From Verrucomicrobia subdivision 6 bacterium (GTDB lineage: Bacteria; Verrucomicrobiota; Verrucomicrobiia; Methylacidiphilales; Verrucolacustridaceae), in assembly GCA_947466515.1 (NCBI GenBank), contig CANIEM010000002.1, positions 1-64,000 of the forward strand: a stretch of DNA of 64,000 bases, read 5' to 3'. The notes below the pieces were generated by a model. It was not told where the DNA came from. It saw only the letters and a program-made list of their open reading frames with translations, and did not search any database. Positions within the stretch are counted from its first letter, which is position 1, and each line of letters starts with the position of its first letter. Positions 1-7,839 of the stretch are shown here, piece by piece. The position numbers and the translations under genes were made by a program.

Positions 1-935
1 ACCGCCTCCACCAAATCATCCACCTTCGCCGAAGTCGCTAAGACATCTCCCGCAGGAACAGGCTTCATCACCACCTTCGCCTTCTTCCCCGTCGCCGTTT
101 CAATTGCCTGCACAAAACGTTGCAACTCCACCGGTTGGTTATTTCCAATGTTGTAAATTCGATACGGAGCCAAACTCGTCGCAGGATCTGGCTTTCGCCC
201 ATCCCACTTCGGATTGCCCTTCGCCGGCTTGACCGTCAAACGAGCCACCGCCTCCACAATATCGTCCACATAAGTAAAATCTCGAAGCATTTTCCCCTCC
301 CCATAAAGCTCGATCGCTTCGCCCTTCAAAATCGATTGAGTGAACTTGTAGTAAGCCATATCTGGCCTACCCCAAGGACCATACACCGTGAAGAATCTCA
401 ATCCCGTGCACGGAATCCCATAGAGGTGCGCATAGGAGTGCGCCATTAACTCATTCGCCTTTTTTGTCGCTGCATACAACGAAACCGGATGATCCACATT
501 GTCCCTCTCCGAAAAAGGCAGACTCTGATTCAGCCCATAAACCGAACTGGAACTCGCAAAGATCAAATGACCCGTCTTCTCCGCCCGACAAGCCTCCAAA
601 ACATCCAACATCCCCTCTAAATTACTCCGCGCATAGGCGTGAGGATGGGTCAAACTATACCGCACCCCCGCTTGCGCCGCCAAATGCACCACCACTTCAG
701 GCTTCACCTCCTGCCAAATTTTTTCCACTCCCGTCCGATCTCCTAAATCCACCTTCAAAAATCGAAACTCAGCACTGCGTCCTAACCTCGCCAACCGCGC
801 CTCTTTTAATTTCGGATCATAGTAATCATTCAGATTGTCCAACCCCACCACCCGATCCCCCTGACCCAGTAGCCGCTCGCTCAGGTGATAGCCAATAAAT
901 CCCGCCGCTCCTGTCACCAGCACCGTCCGACTCAT
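1..935 (-). CDS. UDP-glucuronate 4-epimerase-like NAD-dependent sugar epimerase (3' end cut by window)
   Basis: Translation from the ATG at 935 gives an extended short-chain dehydrogenase/epimerase. Residues 8-14 are the NAD-binding TGAAGFIG-type loop, an SSSSVYG segment precedes the catalytic YAATKK (YxxxK), and RFFTVYGPWGRPDM is typical of the UDP-glucuronate 4-epimerase (CapI/GAE) branch, which makes UDP-galacturonate for surface polysaccharide in the cytoplasm. About 311 residues are visible against roughly 320-340 for the family, so only the extreme C-terminus is missing. The start overlaps the stop of the NUDIX gene in an ATGA, so the two are probably translationally coupled. The family is secure; the exact sugar is inferred from the motifs. 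Confidence 0.9.
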   Translation of the reverse strand, partial: MSRTVLVTGAAGFIGYHLSERLLGQGDRVVGLDNLNDYYDPKLKEARLARLGRSAEFRFLKVDLGDRTGVEKIWQEVKPEVVVHLAAQAGVRYSLTHPHAYARSNLEGMLDVLEACRAEKTGHLIFASSSSVYGLNQSLPFSERDNVDHPVSLYAATKKANELMAHSYAHLYGIPCTGLRFFTVYGPWGRPDMAYYKFTQSILKGEAIELYGEGKMLRDFTYVDDIVEAVARLTVKPAKGNPKWDGRKPDPATSLAPYRIYNIGNNQPVELQRFVQAIETATGKKAKVVMKPVPAGDVLATSAKVDDLVEA

Positions 936-1441
936 GCCACCTCCATTCGAAACCACTCCATCCGATCTCCATCAAACTCAAACCAACCCCGAAATTTTTC
1001 TCCCGCCAACAACCGCGGCATCCACTGCTCGTCGTCCGCCCACATCCGCCCATAGGGAATCTCACTCGTCGAACACCAGAAAGGCTTCGCCTCGTCTGTC
1101 TCGCACAACTCCCCCATCCAGCCCGACGCCCGATACAGTTCCACGTGCAAAGAGTACCCGTCTCGAAATTGAAAACTTAACTCCCCCGCCCACTCCATTC
1201 CCGTCGGTGTAAGCCCCACCTCCTCCTGCGTCTCCCGTATCGCCCCCTGCTCCGCCGTCTCCCCCGCCTCGATTCTTCCCCCTGGCCCATTCACTTTACC
1301 CGCCCCTAACCCACGCTTCTTCTCAATTAACAAAATTTTGCCATTCTCAATTATAAAACAAAGCGTTCCCCTCTCCCGCGGCTTCCAATTCGCCCCATCC
1401 ACCCTTTCGCGGGTCTCGCCGACTGGGGAAGCTGACATCAC
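932..1441 (-). CDS. NUDIX hydrolase resembling MTH1 (8-oxo-dGTP diphosphatase type)
   Basis: The Nudix box is intact: GRIEAGE, seven residues, then RETQEEVG. Outside the box the protein follows animal MTH1/NUDT1: KKRGLGAGKVNGPGG corresponds to KKRGFGAGRWNGFGG, the C-terminal WADDEQW to WPDDSYW, and KFRGWFEF to KFHGYFKF. In MTH1 the Asn after the GAG segment and the DD pair contact oxidised purines, and both are present. The likely role is sanitising oxidised purine nucleoside triphosphates. The gene starts with GTG at 1441 (an ATG follows at 1438), 6 bases after the rhomboid-like gene, and overlaps the epimerase start by 4 bases. Substrate specificity is inferred from the conserved pocket. 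Confidence 0.88.
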   Translation of the reverse strand: MMSASPVGETRERVDGANWKPRERGTLCFIIENGKILLIEKKRGLGAGKVNGPGGRIEAGETAEQGAIRETQEEVGLTPTGMEWAGELSFQFRDGYSLHVELYRASGWMGELCETDEAKPFWCSTSEIPYGRMWADDEQWMPRLLAGEKFRGWFEFDGDRMEWFRMEVA

Positions 1442-1447
1442 TTCGCC

Positions 1448-2305
1448 TTAACGCAACGAATCACTCGATCGGTCTTTCGACATCAGTTTTTTCCGCGCAT
1501 CTTCCAAAAGCTTCCTCTCCGCCGCAGTTAAAGACCCCATTCCCTCACGCGAAATCTTTTCCAGAATCGGATCCACCTTTTCTAGGGGCAACACTCCCAC
1601 CACCTTTTTCCCTAGACCACCCTTCGCTTTCCCTGCTTTTTTGCGCCGAGACGGGAAGGAAATGCTCGGCCAGTCTACCCCACCACGCCGTACCCAACCC
1701 ACCGCCAAAACCGCCGTAGCCCACAACTGCAGCCCGCCCGACCAGTCCCGCCCCGCGAAATAGGTCAAACTGTAGACCGCTAATAAAATCCAACCCACCC
1801 AACGTGCAGACAACCCAATGAAAAATTGCGCCCCAGGATGCAAAGCGCAAAAAGCCAAAAACACCGCGAAACTAATCGTACTCGAACCCGCCAAAACCCC
1901 CGAACCCAACCACGGCGCCAAACCCGCCAAAAATAACGCCGGCATCACCGCCAACGCCACGTAAAGCCACCCCAGCGGCTTCCGCCCAATCGCCGACTCC
2001 ACCTCCCGCCCAAACCAGAAAAACATCAGCATCTCCATCGCAAACCAGATCCCCTCTTGCCGAATATCATGAACAAAAGGATAAGTCAGCAAGGTCCAGA
2101 CATGGCCTTGCTGTAAGGCCGCAGGAGTAAATACCGCCGCCGTCACCCACCCCCCAAGCCCCGAGGCCGTCAAGATCGCCCCCACCGCCATCGCCGCCGT
2201 GTGCACCCCCACCAGAAGAATCGTTAGATCTACTCGCACCGTGCCGATCGTAAAAATCGGACCCTCCGCCCCTTCCCACCTCTGCCATGGATTAGACCAA
2301 GCCAT
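1448..2305 (-). CDS. Rhomboid-family membrane protein, probably without protease activity
   Basis: This 285-residue protein has about six hydrophobic segments followed by a basic cytosolic tail. GHVWTLLTYPFVH and FWFGREVE match the rhomboid loop and second helix. The usual GxSG serine motif reads GSST, and the late helix (GGLQLWATAVLAVGW) has no histidine, so the Ser-His dyad looks broken. The tail, with KVDPILEKISREGMGSLTAAE, resembles the DUF6576 extension of rhomboid homologues in Verrucomicrobiota and Bacteroidota. It is the first gene of the run into the NUDIX hydrolase and epimerase. A TAGTAT hexamer lies 7 bases before the ATG, but no convincing -35 was found. Confidence 0.8.
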   Translation of the reverse strand: MAWSNPWQRWEGAEGPIFTIGTVRVDLTILLVGVHTAAMAVGAILTASGLGGWVTAAVFTPAALQQGHVWTLLTYPFVHDIRQEGIWFAMEMLMFFWFGREVESAIGRKPLGWLYVALAVMPALFLAGLAPWLGSGVLAGSSTISFAVFLAFCALHPGAQFFIGLSARWVGWILLAVYSLTYFAGRDWSGGLQLWATAVLAVGWVRRGGVDWPSISFPSRRKKAGKAKGGLGKKVVGVLPLEKVDPILEKISREGMGSLTAAERKLLEDARKKLMSKDRSSDSLR

Positions 2306-2353
2306 TCTTAAAATACTATTGGGCTAAATCTTCTGCGGAGCAAGCCGAGCAGA

Positions 2354-2791
2354 TCAGATCTGATACTCGTTCAGCTTCCCCTTGGCCGCCAGTTTGGCTT
2401 GTACTCTCTCCGCCAACCGCGCCAACGACTCTGCCTGCAAAACTTTCCAGGCCGCCTGCTCCGCATCCTTTTGTAGATTTCCCCACACTTCACCCACCGC
2501 ATCTCCTCGCTTCTCCGAGGGACTCCCCCCTTGACCATCCACCCAGCCCACAATCTCCCCCATGCGAATCTTCTCTGCCGCCCGCGCCAACTCGTAACCA
2601 CCCCCCGCACCCCGCCGGCTGACAATAAATCCCCCCTTTCTCAAAAGCCGTAGCACCTGTTCCATAAACTTAGCCGGTGTCCCCGACATCTGCGCCAATG
2701 CCGCCGCGTGCTTCACCTGCCCATTCCCCCCCTCCAAGGCCAAAATCACCAAAGCCCTTACCGCATACTCCGTCGTTCGTGTCGCTGCCAT
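2354..2791 (-). CDS. Rrf2-family transcriptional regulator without Fe-S cysteines
   Basis: This is a 145-residue Rrf2-type winged-helix regulator. It opens with TRTTEYAVRALVILAL, has the recognition segment GTPAKFMEQVLRLLRKGG, and the wing SRRGAGGGYELAR. The start was set at the ATG at 2791; the frame stays open far upstream into mcsB, but only this start gives a family-sized protein. It has no cysteine at all, so it cannot bind an IscR-like Fe-S cluster through cysteines and is closer to CymR-type members. It is divergent from mcsB with 93 bases between the starts, so it may regulate the mcsB-clpC side; that is inference. The gene ends 49 bases before the rhomboid-like gene. Confidence 0.85.
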   Translation of the reverse strand: MAATRTTEYAVRALVILALEGGNGQVKHAAALAQMSGTPAKFMEQVLRLLRKGGFIVSRRGAGGGYELARAAEKIRMGEIVGWVDGQGGSPSEKRGDAVGEVWGNLQKDAEQAAWKVLQAESLARLAERVQAKLAAKGKLNEYQI

Positions 2792-2848
2792 CCCCCCATC
2801 GTCCCGAGGGTTATTCCCCACGTCAACCCCGCCGATCCGCGCATCCCG

Positions 2849-2877
2849 TTGCCAAGCCCAACACGCGCATGTAATCT
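2849..2877 (+). promoter_or_regulatory. Candidate promoter of mcsB
   Basis: TTGCCA at 2849-2854, a 17-base spacer, then TAATCT at 2872-2877, ending 7 bases before the mcsB ATG. The -35 is 5/6 and the -10 about 3/6 to consensus. A start site 6-8 bases after the -10 would give an almost leaderless mRNA. Confidence 0.35.
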
Positions 2878-2884
2878 GAAAGCA

Positions 2885-3955
2885 ATGAAAGCGGAAAACG
2901 GAAATGCCACCCCGGCTCCGGAAACCGATTCGGGCATTGTGATCACCAGCCGGGTTCGCCTCGCTCGCAACGTTAAGGATTTTCCATTCCCTGGCTGGCT
3001 CAAAAAAGCCGATCGCCTCAAACTCCTCGAACAGATCCAGCCCGCCGTCTCCGACCTCGCTCCCATGCGCCCCGCGAAAGTTTCCGTCGCCATGGAAACC
3101 CTTACCCCCCTTGATAAACAACTCCTCGTCGAGAAACACCTCATCAGTCGCGAACACGCCGCCAAAAACGCTGGGAGCGGCCTCGTGGTCAACGGCGACG
3201 AAAGTCTCTCGGTTATGATTAATGAGGAAGACCACATTCGCCTCCAAGCCCTCCAGCCAGGCTTTCATCTCCTCGAGGCCTGGGATGCCGCCGATAAACT
3301 CGACACCGCCCTAGAAGAAAAACTCGAGTACTCCTTCTCCCCCTCCCTTGGCTACCTCACCGCCTGCCCCACCAACGTCGGCACCGGTATGCGCGCCTCC
3401 GCCATGCTTCATCTCCCCGGTCTCGTTCTCGGCGAGCAAATCAACCAAGTGATTAAGTCAGTCAACCAACTCGGCCTCGCCGTCCGCGGTCTCTACGGAG
3501 AAGGAACCGAGGCCCTCGGCAACCTCTTCCAAATCTCTAACCAAACCACCCTCGGCGAATCAGAACGCCAAATTCTCGATCGACTCCTCAAAGTCGTCCG
3601 CCAACTCATTGAACTGGAAACCAACGCCCGCCAAAAACTTGTCCAAGAAAAATCCCGCATGCTCGCCGATCAGGCAGGTCGCTCCTACGGGATCGTCCTC
3701 CACGCCTACTCCATCTCCTCAAAAGAGGCCCTCAATCTCCTTAGCCTCCTGCGCCTCGCCGCCGATCTCGCTCTCCTCCCTGCCAGCCTCAAGCCCAAAC
3801 TCGATGCCTTACTCATTTCCACCCAACCCGCCCACCTCCAACAAGCTTCCCAAAAGAAACTCGGCGCCGAAGAGCGCGATGCATGCCGCGCCGATCTCCT
3901 CCGCGAGAAACTCAAAGGCGTCACCGAACCCGCCATGCGTAAATTGCACCTCTAG
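2885..3955 (+). CDS. mcsB: Protein-arginine kinase McsB
   Basis: This 356-residue protein matches the bacterial phosphagen-kinase-like arginine kinase family, which uses ATP to phosphorylate arginines and mark proteins for ClpC. Visible signatures are ITSRVRLARN near the N-terminus, EDHIRLQ, and the catalytic-cysteine loop TACPTNVGTGMRAS. Length is normal for McsB. The frame is open further upstream, but the ATG at 2885 gives the family N-terminus. clpC follows 24 bases later. In Firmicutes the operon is ctsR-mcsA-mcsB-clpC; no ctsR or mcsA is seen here, and a divergent Rrf2 gene takes their place. Confidence 0.95.
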   Translation: MKAENGNATPAPETDSGIVITSRVRLARNVKDFPFPGWLKKADRLKLLEQIQPAVSDLAPMRPAKVSVAMETLTPLDKQLLVEKHLISREHAAKNAGSGLVVNGDESLSVMINEEDHIRLQALQPGFHLLEAWDAADKLDTALEEKLEYSFSPSLGYLTACPTNVGTGMRASAMLHLPGLVLGEQINQVIKSVNQLGLAVRGLYGEGTEALGNLFQISNQTTLGESERQILDRLLKVVRQLIELETNARQKLVQEKSRMLADQAGRSYGIVLHAYSISSKEALNLLSLLRLAADLALLPASLKPKLDALLISTQPAHLQQASQKKLGAEERDACRADLLREKLKGVTEPAMRKLHL

Positions 3956-3969
3956 CCATCTTGAGTTAG

Positions 3970-3975
3970 TATAAT
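3970..3975 (+). promoter_or_regulatory. Candidate -10 element of clpC, very close to the start codon
   Basis: A perfect TATAAT ends 4 bases before the clpC GTG start, in the 24-base mcsB-clpC gap. The best -35-like sequence, TTGCAC at 3944-3949, has an over-long 20-base spacer. If active, transcription would begin about at the GTG, giving a leaderless clpC mRNA besides readthrough from mcsB. Confidence 0.35.
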
Positions 3976-3979
3976 TCTT

Positions 3980-6499
3980 GTGAACAATTTCACCCCACGC
4001 GCCCAGCAGGTACTCGCCCTCGCCCGTAAAGAGGCCGATCGTTTTAACCACAACTACGTCGGCACCGAACATATCCTTCTCGGTCTGATCAAACTCGGCC
4101 AAGGCGTCGCTGTCAATGTCCTGCAGAAAATGGGCCTCGACCTTGAAACCGTTCGCATGGAAGTCGAAAAACAGGTCGGCACCGGCCCCGATACCAAAAT
4201 CACTGGCAATATCCCCTACACCCCCAGAGTCAAAAAAGTCCTCGCCCTCGCCAGCAAGGAAGCCAAAGCCCTCCACCACTCCTACGTCGGCACGGAACAC
4301 ATCCTCCTCGGCCTCCTCCGCGAAGGGGATGGCGTTGCCGCCCGCGTCCTCAAATCCCTCGAGGTCGATATCGAACGCGCTCGCCAGGAAGTCCTCAAAG
4401 AACTCGATCCCAATTTCGAGGAAGGCGCCGAACCCGCAGGCGGACTCGAGGAATCTACCCCCGCGGAATCCTCCACCGGCGGAGCCGCTGGCCCTTCTCG
4501 CAAGGACGTCAAAACTCCCGCCCTCAAAGCCTTCGGCCGCGACCTCACCGAACTCGCCCGCAAAAATGAACTCGATCCCGTCATCGGCCGTAAAAACGAA
4601 ATCGAACGAGTTGTCCAGATCCTCTGTCGCCGCACCAAAAATAATCCCGTCCTCATCGGTGAAGCTGGCGTCGGTAAAACCGCCATCGTTGAAGGCCTCG
4701 CTCAAGAGATCGCCTCGGGCAACGTTCCGGAAATTCTTCGCGATAAAAAAGTCATCACCCTCGATCTCGCTCTCATGGTCGCAGGTACCAAGTACCGCGG
4801 GCAGTTCGAGGAACGCATCAAAGCCGTGATGGAAGAAATTCGTAAACTCAAAAGCGTCCTCCTCTTTATCGACGAACTTCATACCCTCGTCGGCGCTGGC
4901 TCGGCCGAAGGTGCCATGGATGCCTCCAATATCATTAAACCTGCCCTCTCTCGCGGCGAACTGCAGTGCATCGGCGCCACCACCATGAACGAATACCGCA
5001 AATACATCGAAAAGGACTCCGCTCTCGAACGCCGCTTCCAAACCGTTCGCGTCGACGCCCCATCCATCGACGAGGCCATTGCCATCCTCCATGGCCTCCG
5101 CCCCAAGTACGAAACCCACCACCATGCCAAAATCTCCGATGATGCCCTCGCCGCCGCCGTCCGCCTCAGCGAACGCTATATCACCGGCCGCTACCTCCCC
5201 GATAAAGCCATCGATGTCATGGACGAAGCCGGCTCACGCTCCCGTATCGCCGCCAGCCTACGCCCTGCCGAATTTAAAACCTCCGCCGCAGAAATTGAAA
5301 CCATTCGCGCCGAAAAAGAAGCCGCCATTAAAGCCCAAGATTTCGAACGCGCCGCCGCCCTTCGCGATCGCGAAAAAGAGTCCACCACAAAACTCGAGGC
5401 CGACCTCGATGCTTGGCACAAAAAACGGGACGAAATCATCGTCGATGTAGGAGAAGAAGATGTGAAACACATCATCTCCAAATGGACGGGCATTCCCCTC
5501 ACCCGCATGGAAGAGGCCGACCTCTCCAAACTCCTCACCCTCGGCGATGACCTCCAAACCCGCGTCATTGGCCAAGTCGAAGCCGTTCAGGCCCTCGCCA
5601 AAGCCCTCCGCCGCTCCCGTGCCGATCTCAAAGACCCCAAACGTCCCATCGGCTCTTTCCTATTCCTAGGCCCAACGGGCGTCGGCAAAACCCACTTAGC
5701 CAAAGCCCTCGCCGAAGAAGTCTTCGGCGAGAAAGATGCCCTTGTTCAACTCGACATGTCCGAATACATGGAAAAGTTTAATGTCTCCCGCCTTATCGGT
5801 TCCCCCCCAGGATACGTCGGCTACGAAGAGGGCGGCCAACTCACCGAAAAAGTCCGCCGTCGCCCCTACTGCGTCGTCCTTTTTGATGAAATCGAAAAAG
5901 CCCACCCCGATGTCTGGAACGTTCTCCTGCAAATTCTCGAGGATGGCCAAATCACCGATAGCCTTGCTCGCAAAATCGATTTCCGAAACACCATTATCAT
6001 TATGACCTCCAACGTCGGAGCCGAACTCATTCGTAAAGGCAGCACCATGGGCTTCGGTACCCCCATCCAAGAACAGGACTATGCCGTCATTAAAGAGAAA
6101 ATCCTCGGTGAAACAAAGAAAACCTTCAAACCCGAGTTTCTCAATCGGCTCGATGACCAGATCGTCTTCCACTCTCTCACCCGCGAAGACCTAAGCAAAA
6201 TCGTCTCCCTCGAAGTCACGAAAGTCGCCGCCCGCCTCAAAGAAAAGGGAGTGTTCATCGAACTCAATTCCGAAGCCTCCACCTTCCTCATCGAAAAAGG
6301 CTACGAACCCGTCTACGGCGCCCGCCCCCTTCGTCGCGCTATCGAAAGATTCCTCGAGGACCCCATTGCCGAAGAAATTATTCGCGGAAAAATTAAAGCA
6401 GGTGACAGCGTTGTCGTCGGTGCCAACAAAGAGGCTCTCACCTTCACCACTACCACACCCCCTGCCCCCGCCACTCCCGCTACCACCGCCGCCACCTGA
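3980..6499 (+). CDS. clpC: ATP-dependent Clp protease ATP-binding subunit ClpC
   Basis: This 839-residue AAA+ unfoldase feeds substrates to ClpP. It has two Clp-N repeats (about residues 1-145, each with [11 protein letters not shown] or [11 protein letters not shown]), a D1 domain with Walker A GEAGVGKT at about 227 and Walker B LLFIDELH, a middle region with a UVR-like motif ([12 protein letters not shown]), and a D2 domain with GPTGVGKT at about 564 and [14 protein letters not shown] in the late D2 domain fits the ClpP-docking loop. The start is GTG at 3980. McsB-phosphorylated proteins are known ClpC substrates in Firmicutes, which matches the gene order. The low-complexity C-terminus (Pro/Ala/Thr) overlaps the next gene's proposed start. 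Confidence 0.97.
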   Translation: MNNFTPRAQQVLALARKEADRFNHNYVGTEHILLGLIKLGQGVAVNVLQKMGLDLETVRMEVEKQVGTGPDTKITGNIPYTPRVKKVLALASKEAKALHHSYVGTEHILLGLLREGDGVAARVLKSLEVDIERARQEVLKELDPNFEEGAEPAGGLEESTPAESSTGGAAGPSRKDVKTPALKAFGRDLTELARKNELDPVIGRKNEIERVVQILCRRTKNNPVLIGEAGVGKTAIVEGLAQEIASGNVPEILRDKKVITLDLALMVAGTKYRGQFEERIKAVMEEIRKLKSVLLFIDELHTLVGAGSAEGAMDASNIIKPALSRGELQCIGATTMNEYRKYIEKDSALERRFQTVRVDAPSIDEAIAILHGLRPKYETHHHAKISDDALAAAVRLSERYITGRYLPDKAIDVMDEAGSRSRIAASLRPAEFKTSAAEIETIRAEKEAAIKAQDFERAAALRDREKESTTKLEADLDAWHKKRDEIIVDVGEEDVKHIISKWTGIPLTRMEEADLSKLLTLGDDLQTRVIGQVEAVQALAKALRRSRADLKDPKRPIGSFLFLGPTGVGKTHLAKALAEEVFGEKDALVQLDMSEYMEKFNVSRLIGSPPGYVGYEEGGQLTEKVRRRPYCVVLFDEIEKAHPDVWNVLLQILEDGQITDSLARKIDFRNTIIIMTSNVGAELIRKGSTMGFGTPIQEQDYAVIKEKILGETKKTFKPEFLNRLDDQIVFHSLTREDLSKIVSLEVTKVAARLKEKGVFIELNSEASTFLIEKGYEPVYGARPLRRAIERFLEDPIAEEIIRGKIKAGDSVVVGANKEALTFTTTTPPAPATPATTAAT

Positions 6500-7182
6500 A
6501 CACCTATCCGGATCACGCTCAGCGCGTCCGCCACCTCTTCGGCGAACTTGCTCCCTCCTACGACTTCCTTAACCGCCTTTTTAGCCTCGGACTCGATATC
6601 GGTTGGCGCAGGAAACTAGTCTCCTCCGTAGCCTCCCACCACCCACAGAAAATCCTCGATCTCGCTTGCGGATCAGGCGATGTCTCCCTCCTTCTTCAAA
6701 AAGCTCTTCCCACCGCAGAAATCATCGGCCTCGACTTCTCCCCCCCCTTACTCGCCCAAGCCAAGGCCCGCGGAGTCAAACAAACCATCGAAGGTGACGC
6801 CCTCCACCTGCCCTTCCCCAAAAACCATTTTTCCGCCGTCACCCTTGCCTTTGGCCTGCGCAACTTTGCTGACCGCGCTCGCGGGCTAAACGAGATTCAT
6901 CGAGTGCTGTCCCCAAACGGAATTTTCGCTCTTCTGGAATTTAGCCCACCACCCCTTCCCTGGAAACTTTTCTGGAATTTTTATCTATTCCACCTCATGC
7001 CTTGGGTCGCACAGCAGGTGGCGCAACAAGGTAACGCTTTCCGCTATCTCGCTAAAAGCATTTCTGAGTTCCCCACCCCACCAGCCCTCAACCAAGAACT
7101 ACAAACCTGTGGTCTCAAACTCCTCTCAACCCGCTCCATGTCCTTCGGCCTTGTCCGTCTCACCATCGCTCAAAAGTGTTAG
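6496..7182 (+). CDS. UbiE/MenG-type quinone methyltransferase, probable CTG start
   Basis: The reading frame encodes a class I SAM methyltransferase of the UbiE/MenG (demethylmenaquinone/ubiquinone) family. RVRHLFGELAPSYDFLNRLFS matches the family N-terminus, LDLACGSGDVSLLL is the SAM loop, GLRNFADRARGLNEIHRVL is the UbiE signature, and the end FRYLAKSISEFP is also typical. In this frame a stop at 6403-6405 is followed by no ATG, GTG or TTG before the conserved N-terminus. The only plausible start is CTG at 6496, whose CTGA contains the clpC stop. This gives 228 residues, normal for MenG. Only the menaquinone versus ubiquinone assignment is open. Confidence 0.85.
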   Translation: MNTYPDHAQRVRHLFGELAPSYDFLNRLFSLGLDIGWRRKLVSSVASHHPQKILDLACGSGDVSLLLQKALPTAEIIGLDFSPPLLAQAKARGVKQTIEGDALHLPFPKNHFSAVTLAFGLRNFADRARGLNEIHRVLSPNGIFALLEFSPPPLPWKLFWNFYLFHLMPWVAQQVAQQGNAFRYLAKSISEFPTPPALNQELQTCGLKLLSTRSMSFGLVRLTIAQKC

Positions 7183-7200
7183 CCTCCAGCTCTGGGATTT

Positions 7201-7550
7201 ATACCTTGGAGGTAATATATTTATAAATTGGAGATATGGGGATTGGTCCCCTTTGAAACTCGCCCCCAACCGATCCTTCTTTCGCCTCCGGCTAAAATAA
7301 TTTTATACCTTGGAGGTATGGGGATTGGTCCCCTTTGAAAACCGCCCCTGACCGATCCTTCTTTCGCCTCCGGCTAGAATGAATTTATACCTTGGAGGTA
7401 TGGGGATTGGTCCCCTTTGAAACCCACCCCTGACCGATCCTGCCTTCGCCTCCGGCTAAAATAATTTTATACCTTGGAGGTATGGGGATTGGTCCCCTTT
7501 GAAACCCGCCCCTGACCTATCCTTCTTTCGCCTCCGGCTAGAATGAATTT
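7201..7550 (-). repeat. 82-bp tandem array repeating the 3' end of the adjacent tRNA-Ala gene
   Basis: The sequence ATACCTTGGAGGTATGGGG begins at 7305, 7387 and 7469, and again at 7551 inside the tRNA gene, exactly 82 bases apart each time. A degenerate copy at 7201 carries about 22 extra bases. Read on the minus strand, every unit begins with the tRNA 3' acceptor strand, discriminator A and 3' half of the T stem, followed by a non-tRNA filler containing CCGGAGGCGAAAG. The units are nearly identical, differing at a few positions. The array lies directly downstream of the tRNA in its transcription direction. No credible protein is encoded. Confidence 0.9.
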
Positions 7551-7556
7551 ATACCT

Positions 7557-7629
7557 TGGAGGTATGGGGATTCGAACCCCAGACCTTCTCATTGCGAACG
7601 AGACGCTCTACCAACTGAGCTATACCCCC
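7557..7629 (-). tRNA. tRNA-Ala, anticodon CGC
   Basis: The 73-base minus-strand sequence folds as a complete tRNA. The acceptor stem is GGGGGTA with TACCTCC, the D arm contains GCTCAGTTGGTAGAGC, the anticodon loop is TTCGCAA (CGC, reading GCG), and the T arm is TGGGGTTCGAATCCCCA, followed by discriminator A. Position 3:70 is a G:U pair, the main alanine identity element. CCA is not encoded. It is 5' of the 82-bp array built from its own tail. Confidence 0.95.
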
Positions 7630-7640
7630 AATGATTCTCC

Positions 7641-7668
7641 ACTTTAAACTACAACCCCCCCATTTCAA
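7641..7668 (-). promoter_or_regulatory. Candidate promoter of the tRNA-Ala gene
   Basis: On the minus strand TTGAAA (7663-7668), a 16-base spacer and TAAAGT (7641-7646) lie 11 bases before the tRNA 5' end. The rest of 7669-7839 shows no gene; a GC-rich imperfect inverted repeat around 7730-7755 could help end rpoD transcription but lacks a clear T tract. Confidence 0.35.
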
Positions 7669-7839
7669 GCACCCAACACATCCAGCCACGAATTTGGGGT
7701 TACAGGTCGTTTCCTAAGAAAATCTAAGTCTCTAGCGCGTCGCGCGTGGACTTTAGCCCCTTACCCCCCTGTATTACCTTTCCGACCTTAGCGACCTTTG
7801 CGTGAGCAGTGTCTTTCCCGATCCAAAAAAACGTAACCC

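Noticed and set aside
3809-5125. Long minus-strand ORF (438 codons) opposite clpC and mcsB
   Set aside because: It is an antisense shadow of GC-rich real genes; no family motifs and clpC fully explains the region.
7109-7300. Small ORF crossing into the repeat array
   Set aside because: It runs through the methyltransferase end in another frame and the array, with no ribosome site or homology.
7201-7550. CRISPR array
   Set aside because: Units are 82-bp tandem copies with no variable spacers, and the repeated part is the tRNA 3' end; there are no cas genes.
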